Source: an uncultured Collinsella sp. (GTDB lineage Bacteria > Actinomycetota > Coriobacteriia > Coriobacteriales > Coriobacteriaceae). Taken from it: a stretch of DNA of 64,000 bases. A program made the translations under genes and the position numbers. Under the pieces are notes generated by a model. That model worked only from the letters and a program-made list of their open reading frames with translations, had not been told where the DNA came from and did no database searches. The stretch is taken from the NCBI GenBank assembly GCA_900542825.1, contig UQOY01000003.1:127925-191924 (forward strand). Reading direction: 5' to 3'. Below are positions 50,466 to 59,985 of this stretch, one piece after another (position 1 is the stretch's first letter; the number at the start of each line of letters is the position of its first letter).

Positions 50466-50523
50466 GGTATCATCTTTCACCGAAAATAGTTTCTAGTGTT
50501 AGGGGTTTTCGGTGGAAGATACC
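50466..50523. promoter_or_regulatory. Inverted repeat over the start of the MarR gene
   Basis: GGTATCATCTTTCACCGAAAA (first 20 bases at 50466) is mirrored imperfectly by TTTTCGGTGGAAGATACC (50506-50523). The GTG start codon (50512) lies in the right arm and the AGGGG ribosome site in the loop. It may be the MarR operator, or a hairpin that hides the start region. Confidence 0.55.
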
Positions 50524-50961
50524 GATTTCCATGAGCTTGGGCGCCAGCTCTTAACTGAGTTTGGCAGCATGCATCAGCGCATTTCGCGCTTTGCGGACAA
50601 AGCTCTCGGCGGCGAGATGGCTGTCATGCGCGCCCTCATGCTCGCTGGCGGCTCGCTCACGCCGAGTGAACTCGCTGATCGTGCCTGGGTCTCGAGCGCC
50701 CGTATCGCCAATATCCTACGCGCTCTCGAAGCCAAGGGCTGGGTCGAGCGCGAGCACTCAAAGACCGACCGTCGTCGCGTACACGTCACGGTGACCGACA
50801 AGGGATTCCATGATCTCGAAATCAAGCGTCGGGAATTCGAGGACCGCACCGCGGCTTTCCTCGAGCAGCTCGGCGAAACAGATACCCAAGAGATGGTGCG
50901 CCTTCTAAGGCGTGCCAACGAAATTATCGACCGCAACCAAGAAAGGAGAGATGCCAAGTGA
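50512..50961 (+). CDS. MarR-family transcriptional regulator
   Basis: The 149-residue winged-helix protein has LTPSELADRAWVSSARIANILRALEAKGWVER as the DNA-reading helix-turn-helix and HSKTDRRRVHVTVTDKG as the wing. It starts at GTG 50512 with AGGGG six bases upstream; the nearby ATG at 50531 is out of frame. Its 3' end overlaps the first exporter gene by 4 nt, so it very likely controls the exporter, probably as a repressor responding to an exported compound. Confidence 0.9.
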   Translation: MEDTDFHELGRQLLTEFGSMHQRISRFADKALGGEMAVMRALMLAGGSLTPSELADRAWVSSARIANILRALEAKGWVEREHSKTDRRRVHVTVTDKGFHDLEIKRREFEDRTAAFLEQLGETDTQEMVRLLRRANEIIDRNQERRDAK

Positions 50962-53324
50962 GGATTCTCAAGCTCTTTAAAAAGCATGTCCCGGCACTGT
51001 TCGCAGCTATCGTACTCATCGTAATCAGCTGCAACGCCGACTTGGCGCTGCCTACCTATATGAGCGACATCGTCGACGTGGGCGTGCAGCAAGGCGGCAT
51101 CGCCTCGCCCGTGCCCGACACCATTCGTGCCGAATCGCTCGACGACCTCAAACTCTTTATGAGCGCCAAGGACGCCAAGGCTGTGGAGGCCGTGTTTAGC
51201 AAGGCGGACAATAACGGCATTCGCACGTACAAGGGAACCGAGAATGAGCGCGCCGACGGCGGCAAGATTGCCGACATCATGAGCCTGCCCGAGACCGTCG
51301 TCCTTTCGCTCAACCAAGGCATCGACGCCGACTCCATGGGCGACATGACCGGCACGTCCAGCGAGAAAGACAACAGCGGCACCCAGGCCATGCCCACCCC
51401 CGAGCAGATGGCAGCGATGACGCCCGAGCAGCTCGCCGAGATGCAGCAGAAGGCCGCAGCGGCGCAGAACATGCAAAAGCAGATTGATGCCGACGGCGGT
51501 AAGATCACCATGAAGAGCCTGCGTCTGGGTATCGAGGGCGATCTGGTAGACCAAAGCAAGCTCGTCGAGGGCGCCAACCAAATGGCGGACAAAATGGGCT
51601 CCATGTCGGGCTCCATCGTCACCCAGCGCGCCGTGAGCTACGTACAGGACGAGTACAAGGCGCAGGGCATCGACCCCGCCGACGTGCAGAACGCCTATCT
51701 GGGCCGCATGGCGACCACGATGTTTGGGCTGTGCCTGGTATCGCTCGTCGCCACCATCCTGACCGGTGCCGTGGCATCGCGCACCGCCTGCTCCATCGCA
51801 CGCGACCTGCGCCGCGAGACCTTCAACAAGGTTATGCACTTCTCGCCGGCTGAGGTGGGCAAATTTAGCCAGGCCTCGCTCATTACCCGCTGCACCAACG
51901 ACATTCAGCAGATCCAGATGGCCGCAACCCTGTTTATCCGCATGTGCCTGATGGCCCCCGTCATGGGCATTGTCGCCGTCATGCGCGTCCTGGCCAACCA
52001 CACCGGCCTGGAGTGGACCATCGCTGTGGCCATCATCGCGGTTTCGGCCGTCGTCGGCGTGCTCATGGGCCTCACCATGCCCAAGTTCAAAAAGATGCAG
52101 AGCTTTGTGGACCGTGTGAACCTTACCGCCCGCGAGCTGCTCGACGGCCTTATGCCTATCCGCTCGTTCAACCGCGAGGAGCACGAGCTCGAGCGTTTTG
52201 ACAAGGCTTCGCTCGACCTGATGACCACGCAGCTCTACACCAACCGAGCCATGAGCTTTATGATGCCGCTCATGATGCTCGTCATGAACTGCATCACCGT
52301 GCTTATCGTCTGGTTTGGCGCGCAGGGCGTGTCCGACGGCGTGATGCAGGTCGGCAACATGATGGCGTTTATCTCCTACACCATGCAGATCGTTATGGCG
52401 TTTATGATCCTCACCATGGTGTCGGTCATCCTGCCCCGTGCCGAGGTCGCAGCCGAGCGCGTGGAAGAGGTCATCACCTGCCCCACGAGCATCAACGACC
52501 CCGCCTCGTCCAAACTGCCCGCGGCCAGCGCGCCGCGCGGCGAGCTCACCTTCCGTGACGTGAGCTTCCAGTATCCCGATGCCCGCGCCGACGTCATCAG
52601 CGGCGTGAACTTCACCACGCACGCCGGCCAGATGCTCGGCATCATTGGCTCCACGGGCTCGGGCAAGTCCACGCTCGTGCAGCTGATTCCGCGCTTATAC
52701 GACGTCACGGGCGGCAGCATTTCGCTCGACGGCATCGACGTGCGCGACATGACCCTTTCCGAGCTTCGCCGCCGTATTGGTTATATCCCGCAGCAGGGGC
52801 GTCTGTTCTCGGGCACCGTCGAGAGCAACCTCAAGTTTGCCGGCGACATGGTGAGCGACGAGGACATACACCGGGCGACACGCATCGCACAGGCCGAGGA
52901 CTTTATCGCCGAGCGCGAGGGCGGCTACGACTCCCCCATCAGCCAGGGCGGCTCCAATGTCTCGGGCGGTCAGCGTCAGCGCCTGGCCATCGCCCGCGCG
53001 TTGGCCAAAAAGCCCGAAGTCGTGGTGTTCGATGACTCGTTTAGCGCCCTCGACTACAAGACCGACGCGCGTCTGCGCGAGGAGCTGGCCAAAAACGTCA
53101 CCGACGCCGCGCTCGTGGTCGTGGCCCAGCGCATCGCGACCATCATGCACGCCGACCAGATTATCGTGCTCGACGACGGCCACGTAGTGGGCACCGGCAC
53201 GCACGAGGAGCTACTGCACAGCTGCCCGGCGTACCTGGAGATCGCACAGTCGCAGCTTTCAGCCGAGGAGCTGGGGCTTACCCAAGAAGAGATTGCAGCC
53301 GTCATGGAAGGAGGCGAGCACTAA
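50958..53324 (+). CDS. ABC exporter half-transporter with degenerate catalytic site
   Basis: The 788-residue protein has a membrane domain and a C-terminal ATPase. Between the first two membrane segments is an insertion of about 200 residues (about 45-250), Gln/Met/Ala-rich in part. The ATPase has Walker A GSTGSGKST and signature NVSGGQRQRLAIA, but Walker B reads VVVFDDSFSALD: the catalytic Glu is Asp, as in the non-catalytic half of heterodimeric exporters (TM287, BmrC, LmrC type). GTG start overlapping the MarR gene. Partner is the next gene. Confidence 0.92.
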   Translation: MRILKLFKKHVPALFAAIVLIVISCNADLALPTYMSDIVDVGVQQGGIASPVPDTIRAESLDDLKLFMSAKDAKAVEAVFSKADNNGIRTYKGTENERADGGKIADIMSLPETVVLSLNQGIDADSMGDMTGTSSEKDNSGTQAMPTPEQMAAMTPEQLAEMQQKAAAAQNMQKQIDADGGKITMKSLRLGIEGDLVDQSKLVEGANQMADKMGSMSGSIVTQRAVSYVQDEYKAQGIDPADVQNAYLGRMATTMFGLCLVSLVATILTGAVASRTACSIARDLRRETFNKVMHFSPAEVGKFSQASLITRCTNDIQQIQMAATLFIRMCLMAPVMGIVAVMRVLANHTGLEWTIAVAIIAVSAVVGVLMGLTMPKFKKMQSFVDRVNLTARELLDGLMPIRSFNREEHELERFDKASLDLMTTQLYTNRAMSFMMPLMMLVMNCITVLIVWFGAQGVSDGVMQVGNMMAFISYTMQIVMAFMILTMVSVILPRAEVAAERVEEVITCPTSINDPASSKLPAASAPRGELTFRDVSFQYPDARADVISGVNFTTHAGQMLGIIGSTGSGKSTLVQLIPRLYDVTGGSISLDGIDVRDMTLSELRRRIGYIPQQGRLFSGTVESNLKFAGDMVSDEDIHRATRIAQAEDFIAEREGGYDSPISQGGSNVSGGQRQRLAIARALAKKPEVVVFDDSFSALDYKTDARLREELAKNVTDAALVVVAQRIATIMHADQIIVLDDGHVVGTGTHEELLHSCPAYLEIAQSQLSAEELGLTQEEIAAVMEGGEH

Positions 53325-55180
53325 TGGCAGACGAGACCAAGACTCAGATTCCCAAGCCCACCCGCCGGCGCGGTCCCATGGGTCGCATGGGTGGCATGGG
53401 CCGCGGCGAAAAGGCCAAGGACTTTAAGGGCACCATGAGGCAGTTGCTCGGCTATATCGGCCAGCACAAGATTGCCGTGTTTGCCGCCGTCGCCTTTGCC
53501 GTATGCTCGGTCATATTTAACATTGTGGGGCCCAAAGTACTTGGCCAGGTTACGACCAAGCTGTTCGAGGGCCTGGTTGCCAAGGTCAACGGTACCGGCG
53601 ACGTTGACTTTGCCTGGATCGCCAAGACGCTCGGCTTTTTGCTCTGCCTGTATCTGGCAAGCTCTGTCTGCAGCCTGATCCAAGGCTGGCTCATGACCGG
53701 CGTCACGCAAAAAATTTGCTACCGCATGCGCAAGGAGATCGCCGCCAAGATCGCCGTCGTGCCGATGAGCTATTTCAACGGCCACAGCAAGGGCGACGTG
53801 CTCAGCCGCATCACTAACGACGTCGATACGCTCGGCCAGTCGCTCAACCAGAGCGTGACGCAGCTCATCACGTCGGTAACGCAGATTATCGGCGTGCTCG
53901 TCATGATGCTGTCGATCAGCCTGCCGCTCACCGGCGTCACCGTGCTCACGCTGCCGGCAGCCGCGATTATCCTGACCGTAATGATTCACTTCTCGCAGCC
54001 GTACTTCCGCGAGCAACAGCAGGTCCTGGGCACCGTCAACGGCATTATCGAGGAGGATTTTGCCGGCCAGAACGTTATTCAGGTGTTCGACCGCGCCGAG
54101 GCCTCGATCGAGGAGTTCGACCGTCAAAACGACCGCCTCTTTATTAGCGGCTGGCGCTCGCAGTTCCTGTCGGGCCTGATGATGCCGCTTATGAGCCTGG
54201 TGGGTAACATGGGCTACGTGGGTGTCGTCGTGGTGGGCGCACAGCTCGCGCTGACCAGCAATGCCACGCCCGGCGACATCCAGAGCTTTATCCAGTACGT
54301 GCGCAACTTTACGCAGCCGGTGCAGCAGCTGGGCAACGTGAGCAACACGATGCAGTCGATGGCCGCCGCCACCGAGCGCGTCTTTGAGTTCCTGGCCGCG
54401 CCCGAGGAGGAGCAGAAGGCTGACGCGCAGATTCCCGAGAAGCGCCCCGGCCACGTGGAGTTCGACCACGTCAAGTTTGGCTACACGCCCGACAAGACCA
54501 TCATCCATGACTTTAGCTGCGAGGCGCAGCCCGGTCAGACCATCGCCATCGTCGGCCCCACCGGCGCCGGCAAGACCACGCTCATCAAGCTGCTGCAGCG
54601 CTTCTACGATGTGGACGGCGGTTCGCTGCGCGTTGAGGGCATCGACGTGCGCGACTGGGATCGCGCGGCGCTGCGCGGCGAGTTTGCCATGGTACTGCAG
54701 GATACCTGGCTGTTTAACGGCACCATCCGCGAAAACATCCGCTACGGACGCCCCGATGCGACTGACGCCGAGGTCGAGGCCGCCGCACGCGCCGCACGCT
54801 GCGACCACTTTATCCATACGCTCGCCGGTGGCTACGACTTTATGATCAATGAGGAAGGTACCAACCTGTCGCAGGGCCAACGCCAGCTCGTGACCATCGC
54901 CCGCGCCATTTTGGCCGACCGACCGGCGCTCATTCTGGACGAGGCGACCTCCAACGTCGACACCCGCACCGAGGAGCTCATCCAGCGCGCCATGGACGCG
55001 CTGATGCAGGGCCGCACCAGCTTTGTCATCGCGCACCGCCTGTCCACGATCCGAAACGCTGACGTGATCTTGGTGATTCGCGATGGCGACATCGTCGAAA
55101 AGGGCACGCACGACGAGCTACTCGCCCAGGGCGGCTTCTACGCTGACCTGTACAACTCGCAGTTTGACGAAGCGGCATAA
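53324..55180 (+). CDS. ABC exporter half-transporter, catalytic partner
   Basis: The 618-residue protein has an N-terminal Gly/Arg/Met-rich stretch, a six-segment exporter membrane domain (about 45-345) and an ATPase with Walker A GPTGAGKTT, signature NLSQGQRQLVTIA and Walker B ALILDEATSNVD with an intact catalytic Glu. The divergent S-Q-G-Q signature fits pairing with the degenerate site of its partner. Its start codon overlaps the stop codon of the partner gene by one base. Likely a multidrug or peptide exporter. Confidence 0.93.
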   Translation: MADETKTQIPKPTRRRGPMGRMGGMGRGEKAKDFKGTMRQLLGYIGQHKIAVFAAVAFAVCSVIFNIVGPKVLGQVTTKLFEGLVAKVNGTGDVDFAWIAKTLGFLLCLYLASSVCSLIQGWLMTGVTQKICYRMRKEIAAKIAVVPMSYFNGHSKGDVLSRITNDVDTLGQSLNQSVTQLITSVTQIIGVLVMMLSISLPLTGVTVLTLPAAAIILTVMIHFSQPYFREQQQVLGTVNGIIEEDFAGQNVIQVFDRAEASIEEFDRQNDRLFISGWRSQFLSGLMMPLMSLVGNMGYVGVVVVGAQLALTSNATPGDIQSFIQYVRNFTQPVQQLGNVSNTMQSMAAATERVFEFLAAPEEEQKADAQIPEKRPGHVEFDHVKFGYTPDKTIIHDFSCEAQPGQTIAIVGPTGAGKTTLIKLLQRFYDVDGGSLRVEGIDVRDWDRAALRGEFAMVLQDTWLFNGTIRENIRYGRPDATDAEVEAAARAARCDHFIHTLAGGYDFMINEEGTNLSQGQRQLVTIARAILADRPALILDEATSNVDTRTEELIQRAMDALMQGRTSFVIAHRLSTIRNADVILVIRDGDIVEKGTHDELLAQGGFYADLYNSQFDEAA

Positions 55181-55211
55181 ATTCCACCGCAAGGAGCGAA
55201 TAACGCCCGAG

Positions 55212-55246
55212 AACGGGGGCGCAGGACAGCCTGCGCCCCCGTTTTA
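55212..55246 (+). terminator. Intrinsic terminator of the MarR/exporter operon
   Basis: AACGGGGGCGCAGG pairs with CCTGCGCCCCCGTT across ACAG and is followed by TTATG, with TTTT formed at the stem end. Confidence 0.85.
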
Positions 55247-55303
55247 TGTCCTTCGAGCCTCGAAACGCCTTCCCTGGGACCTGATTGACGGCGCCTTCCA
55301 GAT

Positions 55304-55540
55304 CCCATGGTCAAAAAAGGACAAATATGAGTACTGTTACTTTTTCAGTAACAGCCAAAACAGCCCCAAACGACCTCTTTGCGGCCTCTATACGCCTTCA
55401 AATTAATCAAAACGCCCGTTAGCAGGCTTCTGTGTGCCAACGTTAATGAACATATTTACTGTTGTGTCTATCATCTTGTAAGGTTGATATGATGCTACGC
55501 TAGCAACAGTACTCATATTTGCCATTTTTTGTCCACGGGG
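55304..55540. mobile_element. MITE-like element with 38-bp terminal inverted repeats
   Basis: The left end (55304-55341) starts CCCATGGTCAAAAAAGG and ends AAATATGAGTACTGTT; the right end (55502-55540) is its reverse complement with a few mismatches, including a 17-nt perfect CAAATATGAGTACTGTT core. The 160-nt interior is AT-rich, has no long reading frame and contains a CTGTTACT/AGTAACAG hairpin. No transposase is encoded. A target duplication was not recognised. It lies in the 576-nt space before the DAHP synthase gene. Confidence 0.6.
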
Positions 55541-55611
55541 TATGCCGCAGAAAATCCAACTTGCTCCAGCGTGCCATACGCCGGCCCTCCCCTTCCGGCG
55601 AGTGCCGACAT

Positions 55612-55660
55612 TTCCCCAGATAAAACCGACCAAAATAAACCTGTCCCTTTTTGGCAGGTT
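55612..55660 (+). repeat. Dispersed hairpin repeat, family A copy 6
   Basis: This copy reads TTCCCCAGATAAAACC, GACCAAAATAAACCTG, TCCCTTTTTGGCAGGTT. It ends 16 nt before the -35 box of the DAHP synthase promoter and is oriented with that gene. Confidence 0.85.
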
Positions 55661-55676
55661 TCAGGGTGACAAGGGC

Positions 55677-55705
55677 TTGCACTTTAGCATGCGACAGCGG
55701 ATAAT
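55677..55705 (+). promoter_or_regulatory. Promoter of the DAHP synthase gene
   Basis: TTGCAC (55677-55682) and GATAAT (55700-55705) are 17 nt apart, 51 nt before the start codon. Confidence 0.7.
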
Positions 55706-55756
55706 GCCGTGCATTCGACAATTCACGCTTTGACTTATTTGATTGAGGAGGTCCCT

Positions 55757-56788
55757 ATGGCCATGGAATTTAAACGCAAGCTGCCAATCCCCATGGAGAT
55801 CCGCGAGGAAATGCCGCTTTCCGCCGAGCTTACCGCCAAAAAGCAGGCATTCGACGCCGAGGTCGCCAAGGTCTTTACCGGCGAGGACGCACGCAAGGTG
55901 CTCATCATCGGCCCGTGCTCTGCCGACCGCGAGGACTCGGTGCTTGAGTACATGAACCGACTGGCCAAGGTCGCCGAGGAGGTCAAGGACAAGCTCATCA
56001 TCATTCCGCGCGTCTATACCAATAAGCCGCGCACCAAAGGCACCGGCTACAAGGGCCTGCTGCACAACCCCGACCCCGAGGCGCCCGATGACCTGCTCGA
56101 AGGCGTTAAGGCCATCCGCCACATGCACCTGCGCGTCATCGAGGAGACTGGCTTCTTTACCGCCGACGAGATGCTCTACCCGTCCAACTATCAGTACCTC
56201 GTCGACCTGCTGAGCTACGTCGCCGTGGGCGCGCGCTCGGTCGAAAACCAGGAGCACCGTCTGGTATCGAGCGGCATTTCGGTGCCTGTGGGTATGAAGA
56301 ACCCCACCGCCGGCTCCACCACTGTCATGCTCAACTCCATCTATGCTGCCCAGGCGCATCAGAGCTTTATCTTCCGCAACTGGGAGGTCGAGTGTGACGG
56401 CAACCCGCTCGCGCACGCCGTCATGCGCGGCTACATCGGCCTCGACGGCCGCACCTACCCCAACTACCACTATGAGCATCTGGAGCGTCTTGCCGAGCGC
56501 TATACCGAGCACGCCGGCTACGCCAATCCGGCGGCGGTCATCGACTGCAACCATGACAACTCGGGCAAGCGTCCGCTGGAGCAATATCGCATTTGCAAGG
56601 AGGTGCTCGACAGCTGCCGCCGCAGCGAATCCATCTCCAAGCTGGTCAAGGGCTTTATGATCGAGTCTTACCTTGAGGACGGCAACCAGCCGGTCGACGG
56701 CGGCGTCTTTGGTAAGTCGATCACCGACCCGTGCCTGGGCTGGGAAAAGACCGACTACCTCATCCACGAGATCGCGGAGCGTATTTAG
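55757..56788 (+). CDS. 3-deoxy-7-phosphoheptulonate (DAHP) synthase, class I
   Basis: The 343-residue enzyme condenses phosphoenolpyruvate and erythrose 4-phosphate, opening the shikimate pathway. It has LIIGPCSADREDSVLEYM, PRTKGTGYKGLL, VGMKNPTAGSTT and DCNHDNSGK, the metal and substrate motifs of AroF/G/H enzymes. GGAGG lies just upstream of ATG 55757; the frame extends back 16 codons without support. The feedback-controlling amino acid cannot be told. It is monocistronic and followed after 2 nt by the structured element at 56791. Confidence 0.94.
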   Translation: MAMEFKRKLPIPMEIREEMPLSAELTAKKQAFDAEVAKVFTGEDARKVLIIGPCSADREDSVLEYMNRLAKVAEEVKDKLIIIPRVYTNKPRTKGTGYKGLLHNPDPEAPDDLLEGVKAIRHMHLRVIEETGFFTADEMLYPSNYQYLVDLLSYVAVGARSVENQEHRLVSSGISVPVGMKNPTAGSTTVMLNSIYAAQAHQSFIFRNWEVECDGNPLAHAVMRGYIGLDGRTYPNYHYEHLERLAERYTEHAGYANPAAVIDCNHDNSGKRPLEQYRICKEVLDSCRRSESISKLVKGFMIESYLEDGNQPVDGGVFGKSITDPCLGWEKTDYLIHEIAERI

Positions 56789-56790
56789 AG

Positions 56791-56945
56791 TTACGCGGTT
56801 TTACCAAACCGCGTAACGACTCGACGCTGCAAGCGCCCCTAGACGGCAATCTGACGTTCAATCGTCGGTCGCGCACCGAAGTGCGTTTCCCTCCTCTTTC
56901 ACGTCACCTTGCTCGCTTAGGGGCGTTTTCGCTGACTTATGCTCA
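56791..56945 (+). ncRNA. Candidate 3'-UTR structured element, copy 2
   Basis: It starts 2 nt after the DAHP synthase stop codon. TTACGCGGTTT/AAACCGCGTAA (56791-56816) is the first hairpin. After CGACGCTGC, an 11-bp helix (56831-56841 with 56918-56928) encloses TGACGT/ACGTCA (56852-56857 with 56901-56906) and a GCGCAC-CGAA-GTGCGT hairpin. Compared with copy 1 at 19074, single-stranded words (CGACGCTGC, CAATCTG, CGTTCAAT, TTTCACG, TCGCTGACTT) are kept while helices change and remain paired. Confidence 0.6.
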
Positions 56946-56972
56946 ACCTACAATAATTCCGAGCTGAACAAG

Positions 56973-59210
56973 TTACTCGCTGTAGCGGGTGGCGATGGCA
57001 GCTTGTACCATGCCGGCGCTCATGAGGTAGGTCACCAGGAAGTAGCCACCGTATGCTGCCAGGAAGATTGCACAGGTGAGGCCCACGGTGCCGCCGATGC
57101 TCATAGCTCCGAATATGCTCACCAGCTCGATAATCACCTTAAGTGCCACAAAGGAGTGCGCCAGGCCCACTGCCAGCGGGAACAGGAAGAACACCGCTTG
57201 CTGCGCCATCACCGAATGGCGAATCTGGCGGTCGTCACAGCCGATCTGTGCCAGCACACGATAGCTGCGGCTGCCGTCGGCCACGTTGGAGAGTTGCTGG
57301 ATCGACAGAATCGCCGCGCATGCAACGACCAGTACAAAGCCAATGTAGATGGCCAGATAGCTAATCATGCCGTTCATCTGCGCCGCCTGCGTATACATCT
57401 CGGAACGCGTGATGAAGACTCCCCATGACCCCGGCTCCTTGCCGTCAACGAGCAGATTGTCGAGCAAGGTGTATTTAATGCTCTCGTCTGCCTCGGTCGT
57501 ATCCATCCCCTGTTTGTAGTTAGCGAGCAGATTACTGGAATACGGCTGCAGATTAAGTTGGGACAACAGCTCATCGGCTACGACCACGGTACCGGGATTG
57601 CTGCCCATCGCCGAGTTGGCGATGGCCGCCGTGTCCTCGTCCGACTTATCGGTTGCAGGCTTGAGCTCATGCCCGCCCAAGGTGAGGGTATGGCCGCCGG
57701 CCATGTATTTGGTGTACAGGTCGCCCAGCTCACCGCCCATATCACACGTGAGCAGATACTGGTCGCGGCCAATGCTCACCGGCTCCTCGCCCATCATCTG
57801 GCGCAGCTTGTTGTACTGGCTCGCCGGCGTCACATACAGACCCATCGCATCGGCGTTGCTTCCCTCAAGCGCCTTGGGAAGTTTTTCGCCCATGGCCTTG
57901 CACATCTCACCTGCCGCCACCGAGGGGCCCGAGCCGCCAAGCGGGTAACTCAGATACGAATCGATCTGCACATGCTCACCGGCAACATCGGCGATATTGA
58001 CCTTCTTGCCGGTCTCGTCGTTGTTGTCCGCCGACTTGCCCTTAATACCGTCTGCAACGTTATCGGGATCTTTACGATCGCCATGCCATGCAGCGTACAA
58101 ATCGACCGTTGCATCGGCCAGCACCATGCGATCGGCCTCAGACGGATTGACATACTCCTTGTAGTAGTCGAGCGTTTCGGGCGTGTAATAGACATACGTC
58201 TGAGACACGTCAACAGGGTTATAGCGCTCCAGATTCTCGTTCATCACGTTGGCAATCGACATACCGCAGGTCACCGAGGTAATGGCCAAAAACAGAATCA
58301 TCGCGATGACGCCCATCGAAAAGCACACCGTATTGACCTTGGCCGAGAGCTGACGCACGGTAAACATATTGAGGCCGCGCCAATACACGCTGCGCAGGCT
58401 CTGCAGCAGCTTGATAAGCATGCCCGAGAGTCCCCAGAACAGCGCAAAGGTGCCCACAGTAACCATAGCGGTCGTAATGCCAAACTGGCTCATGGCCTCT
58501 TGCAGCTTGCTGTCCGTCGCGGTTAGCGGGAACCCATCACGTAGCAGACGGTAATAGGCCACGCCCACAAGCACCACGCCCACGGCAAAGATGGCAATCG
58601 CGATCCAGGGGTTGCGTGTCTTGATGCTCTCGTTGCGACGCTCGGCACCCATAAGCTCAATGAGCTTAGTGCGACGAACGGCGCGCAGGTTCAGCAGTAA
58701 CGTGAGTACGAACATCACGAGCATGCAGGCAAGGGTCAGGTTGAACGCGTGCACCGAGAAAAAGAAGTGAAAATTGGCGATCTGTGTCTTAAAGAGCGAA
58801 GCCGTAAAGAACGTCATGAGCTGGGAGAGTCCCACACCCAGCACAATGCCGGCGACAAAGGCCACGACCGAGACGATCACCGTCTCGAGCGCCATGATCG
58901 TGGCGACGCGCCCGCGTCCCATGCCGAGCACCTGGTACAGGCCAAACTCCTTTTTACGGCGCTTCATGATGAAGTTATTGGCATACACCATCAAAAAGGC
59001 CATGACACCGGCCAAAAAATACGTCAGGTAGCCGAGCATGCTGCCCATAACCTGCGCCAAGCCCTTTTCATCGATTCCGGCGATGTCGACCTGCATCGAG
59101 ATGGTGTTAAAGGCATAGAAGACCGTGACGCCCAGGGTGAGCGTCAAAAGGTAGACGAGGTAGTCGCGGCCGGCGCGGCGGACGTTGCCCCAAGCGAGTT
59201 TACAGAGCAT
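56973..59210 (-). CDS. FtsX-like ABC permease of the BceB type
   Basis: The 745-residue protein has ten or so membrane segments: a first near 20-40, three more to about residue 180, two near 215-320, a large external domain (about 345-600) and three C-terminal segments with VADGSRSYRVLAQIGCDDRQIR. RRKKEFGLYQVLGMGRGRV is the FtsX cytoplasmic motif. This layout matches peptide-antibiotic sensing and detoxification permeases (BceB), though no two-component system is adjacent. ATG 59210 follows GAGGG and overlaps the ATPase gene. Confidence 0.85.
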   Translation of the reverse strand: MLCKLAWGNVRRAGRDYLVYLLTLTLGVTVFYAFNTISMQVDIAGIDEKGLAQVMGSMLGYLTYFLAGVMAFLMVYANNFIMKRRKKEFGLYQVLGMGRGRVATIMALETVIVSVVAFVAGIVLGVGLSQLMTFFTASLFKTQIANFHFFFSVHAFNLTLACMLVMFVLTLLLNLRAVRRTKLIELMGAERRNESIKTRNPWIAIAIFAVGVVLVGVAYYRLLRDGFPLTATDSKLQEAMSQFGITTAMVTVGTFALFWGLSGMLIKLLQSLRSVYWRGLNMFTVRQLSAKVNTVCFSMGVIAMILFLAITSVTCGMSIANVMNENLERYNPVDVSQTYVYYTPETLDYYKEYVNPSEADRMVLADATVDLYAAWHGDRKDPDNVADGIKGKSADNNDETGKKVNIADVAGEHVQIDSYLSYPLGGSGPSVAAGEMCKAMGEKLPKALEGSNADAMGLYVTPASQYNKLRQMMGEEPVSIGRDQYLLTCDMGGELGDLYTKYMAGGHTLTLGGHELKPATDKSDEDTAAIANSAMGSNPGTVVVADELLSQLNLQPYSSNLLANYKQGMDTTEADESIKYTLLDNLLVDGKEPGSWGVFITRSEMYTQAAQMNGMISYLAIYIGFVLVVACAAILSIQQLSNVADGSRSYRVLAQIGCDDRQIRHSVMAQQAVFFLFPLAVGLAHSFVALKVIIELVSIFGAMSIGGTVGLTCAIFLAAYGGYFLVTYLMSAGMVQAAIATRYSE

Positions 59211-59985
59211 CGGAGCCCTCACCGCCCATCATGGCAACGACCTCCATAATGCGGTCGAAGAACTCTCGGCGGTCGGTGTCGCCGCGGCGCAGCTCAGTGA
59301 AGATCTTGCCGTCGCGGATAAACAGCACGCGACTCGTGTAGCTGGCAGCAAAGCTGTCGTGCGTGACCATGAGCACGGTGGCGCGCAGACGGCGGTTGAG
59401 AGCCTCTAGGCTCTCGAGCAGCAGGCGGGCGCTTTTGGAGTCGAGGGCGCCGGTGGGCTCATCGGCCATGATCATGGTGGGGTCGGTGACGAGCGCGCGA
59501 GCCGCGGCAACGCGCTGCTGCTGACCGCCGGACATCTGGTAGGGATACTTGTCGAGCACCTGACTGATGGACAGGCGCGCTGCAACATCCTGCACGCGAG
59601 TCGAGATCTCTGCCGAGTTAGTGCGAGCGATGGTGAGCGGCAGGGCGATGTTCTCGCGTGCCGTGAGCGTATCGAGCAGGTTGGAGTCCTGGAAGATAAA
59701 GCCGAGCTCCTCGCGGCGGAACTGCGAGAGTTTGGCCTGCTTCATGCGCGTAACGTCCTGCCCGTTGATGCGAATGGTGCCGCTCGTGGCGCTATCGATG
59801 GTCGAGACGCAGTTGAGCAACGTCGACTTGCCCGAGCCCGAGGCGCCCATGATGCCAACGAATTCGCCGCGGTTGACGGTAAAGCTGACGTCGTTGAGCG
59901 CGCGGGTCACGTTGCCCAGCGCTCCATATACCTTTTCGAGATGCGCGACCTCCAGTACCGGGGTCGCCATGTGCGTGGTTTGCAT
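59200..59985 (-). CDS. ABC transporter ATP-binding protein of the BceA type
   Basis: The 261-residue ATPase has Walker A GASGSGKST, Q-loop FIFQDSNLLDTLTARENI, signature MSGGQQQR, Walker B MIMADEPTGALDS and H-loop VTHD. FQDSNLLDTLT is characteristic of the BceA-like group. AAAGGACT precedes ATG 59985. The 3' end overlaps the permease gene by 11 nt. The pair probably removes or resists a membrane-active peptide. Confidence 0.92.
   Translation of the reverse strand: MQTTHMATPVLEVAHLEKVYGALGNVTRALNDVSFTVNRGEFVGIMGASGSGKSTLLNCVSTIDSATSGTIRINGQDVTRMKQAKLSQFRREELGFIFQDSNLLDTLTARENIALPLTIARTNSAEISTRVQDVAARLSISQVLDKYPYQMSGGQQQRVAAARALVTDPTMIMADEPTGALDSKSARLLLESLEALNRRLRATVLMVTHDSFAASYTSRVLFIRDGKIFTELRRGDTDRREFFDRIMEVVAMMGGEGSDAL

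Noticed and set aside
55083..55406. Open frame continuing past the exporter operon into the spacer
   Set aside because: It runs through the terminator hairpin and the MITE-like end, out of frame with the exporter gene, and has no homology signs.
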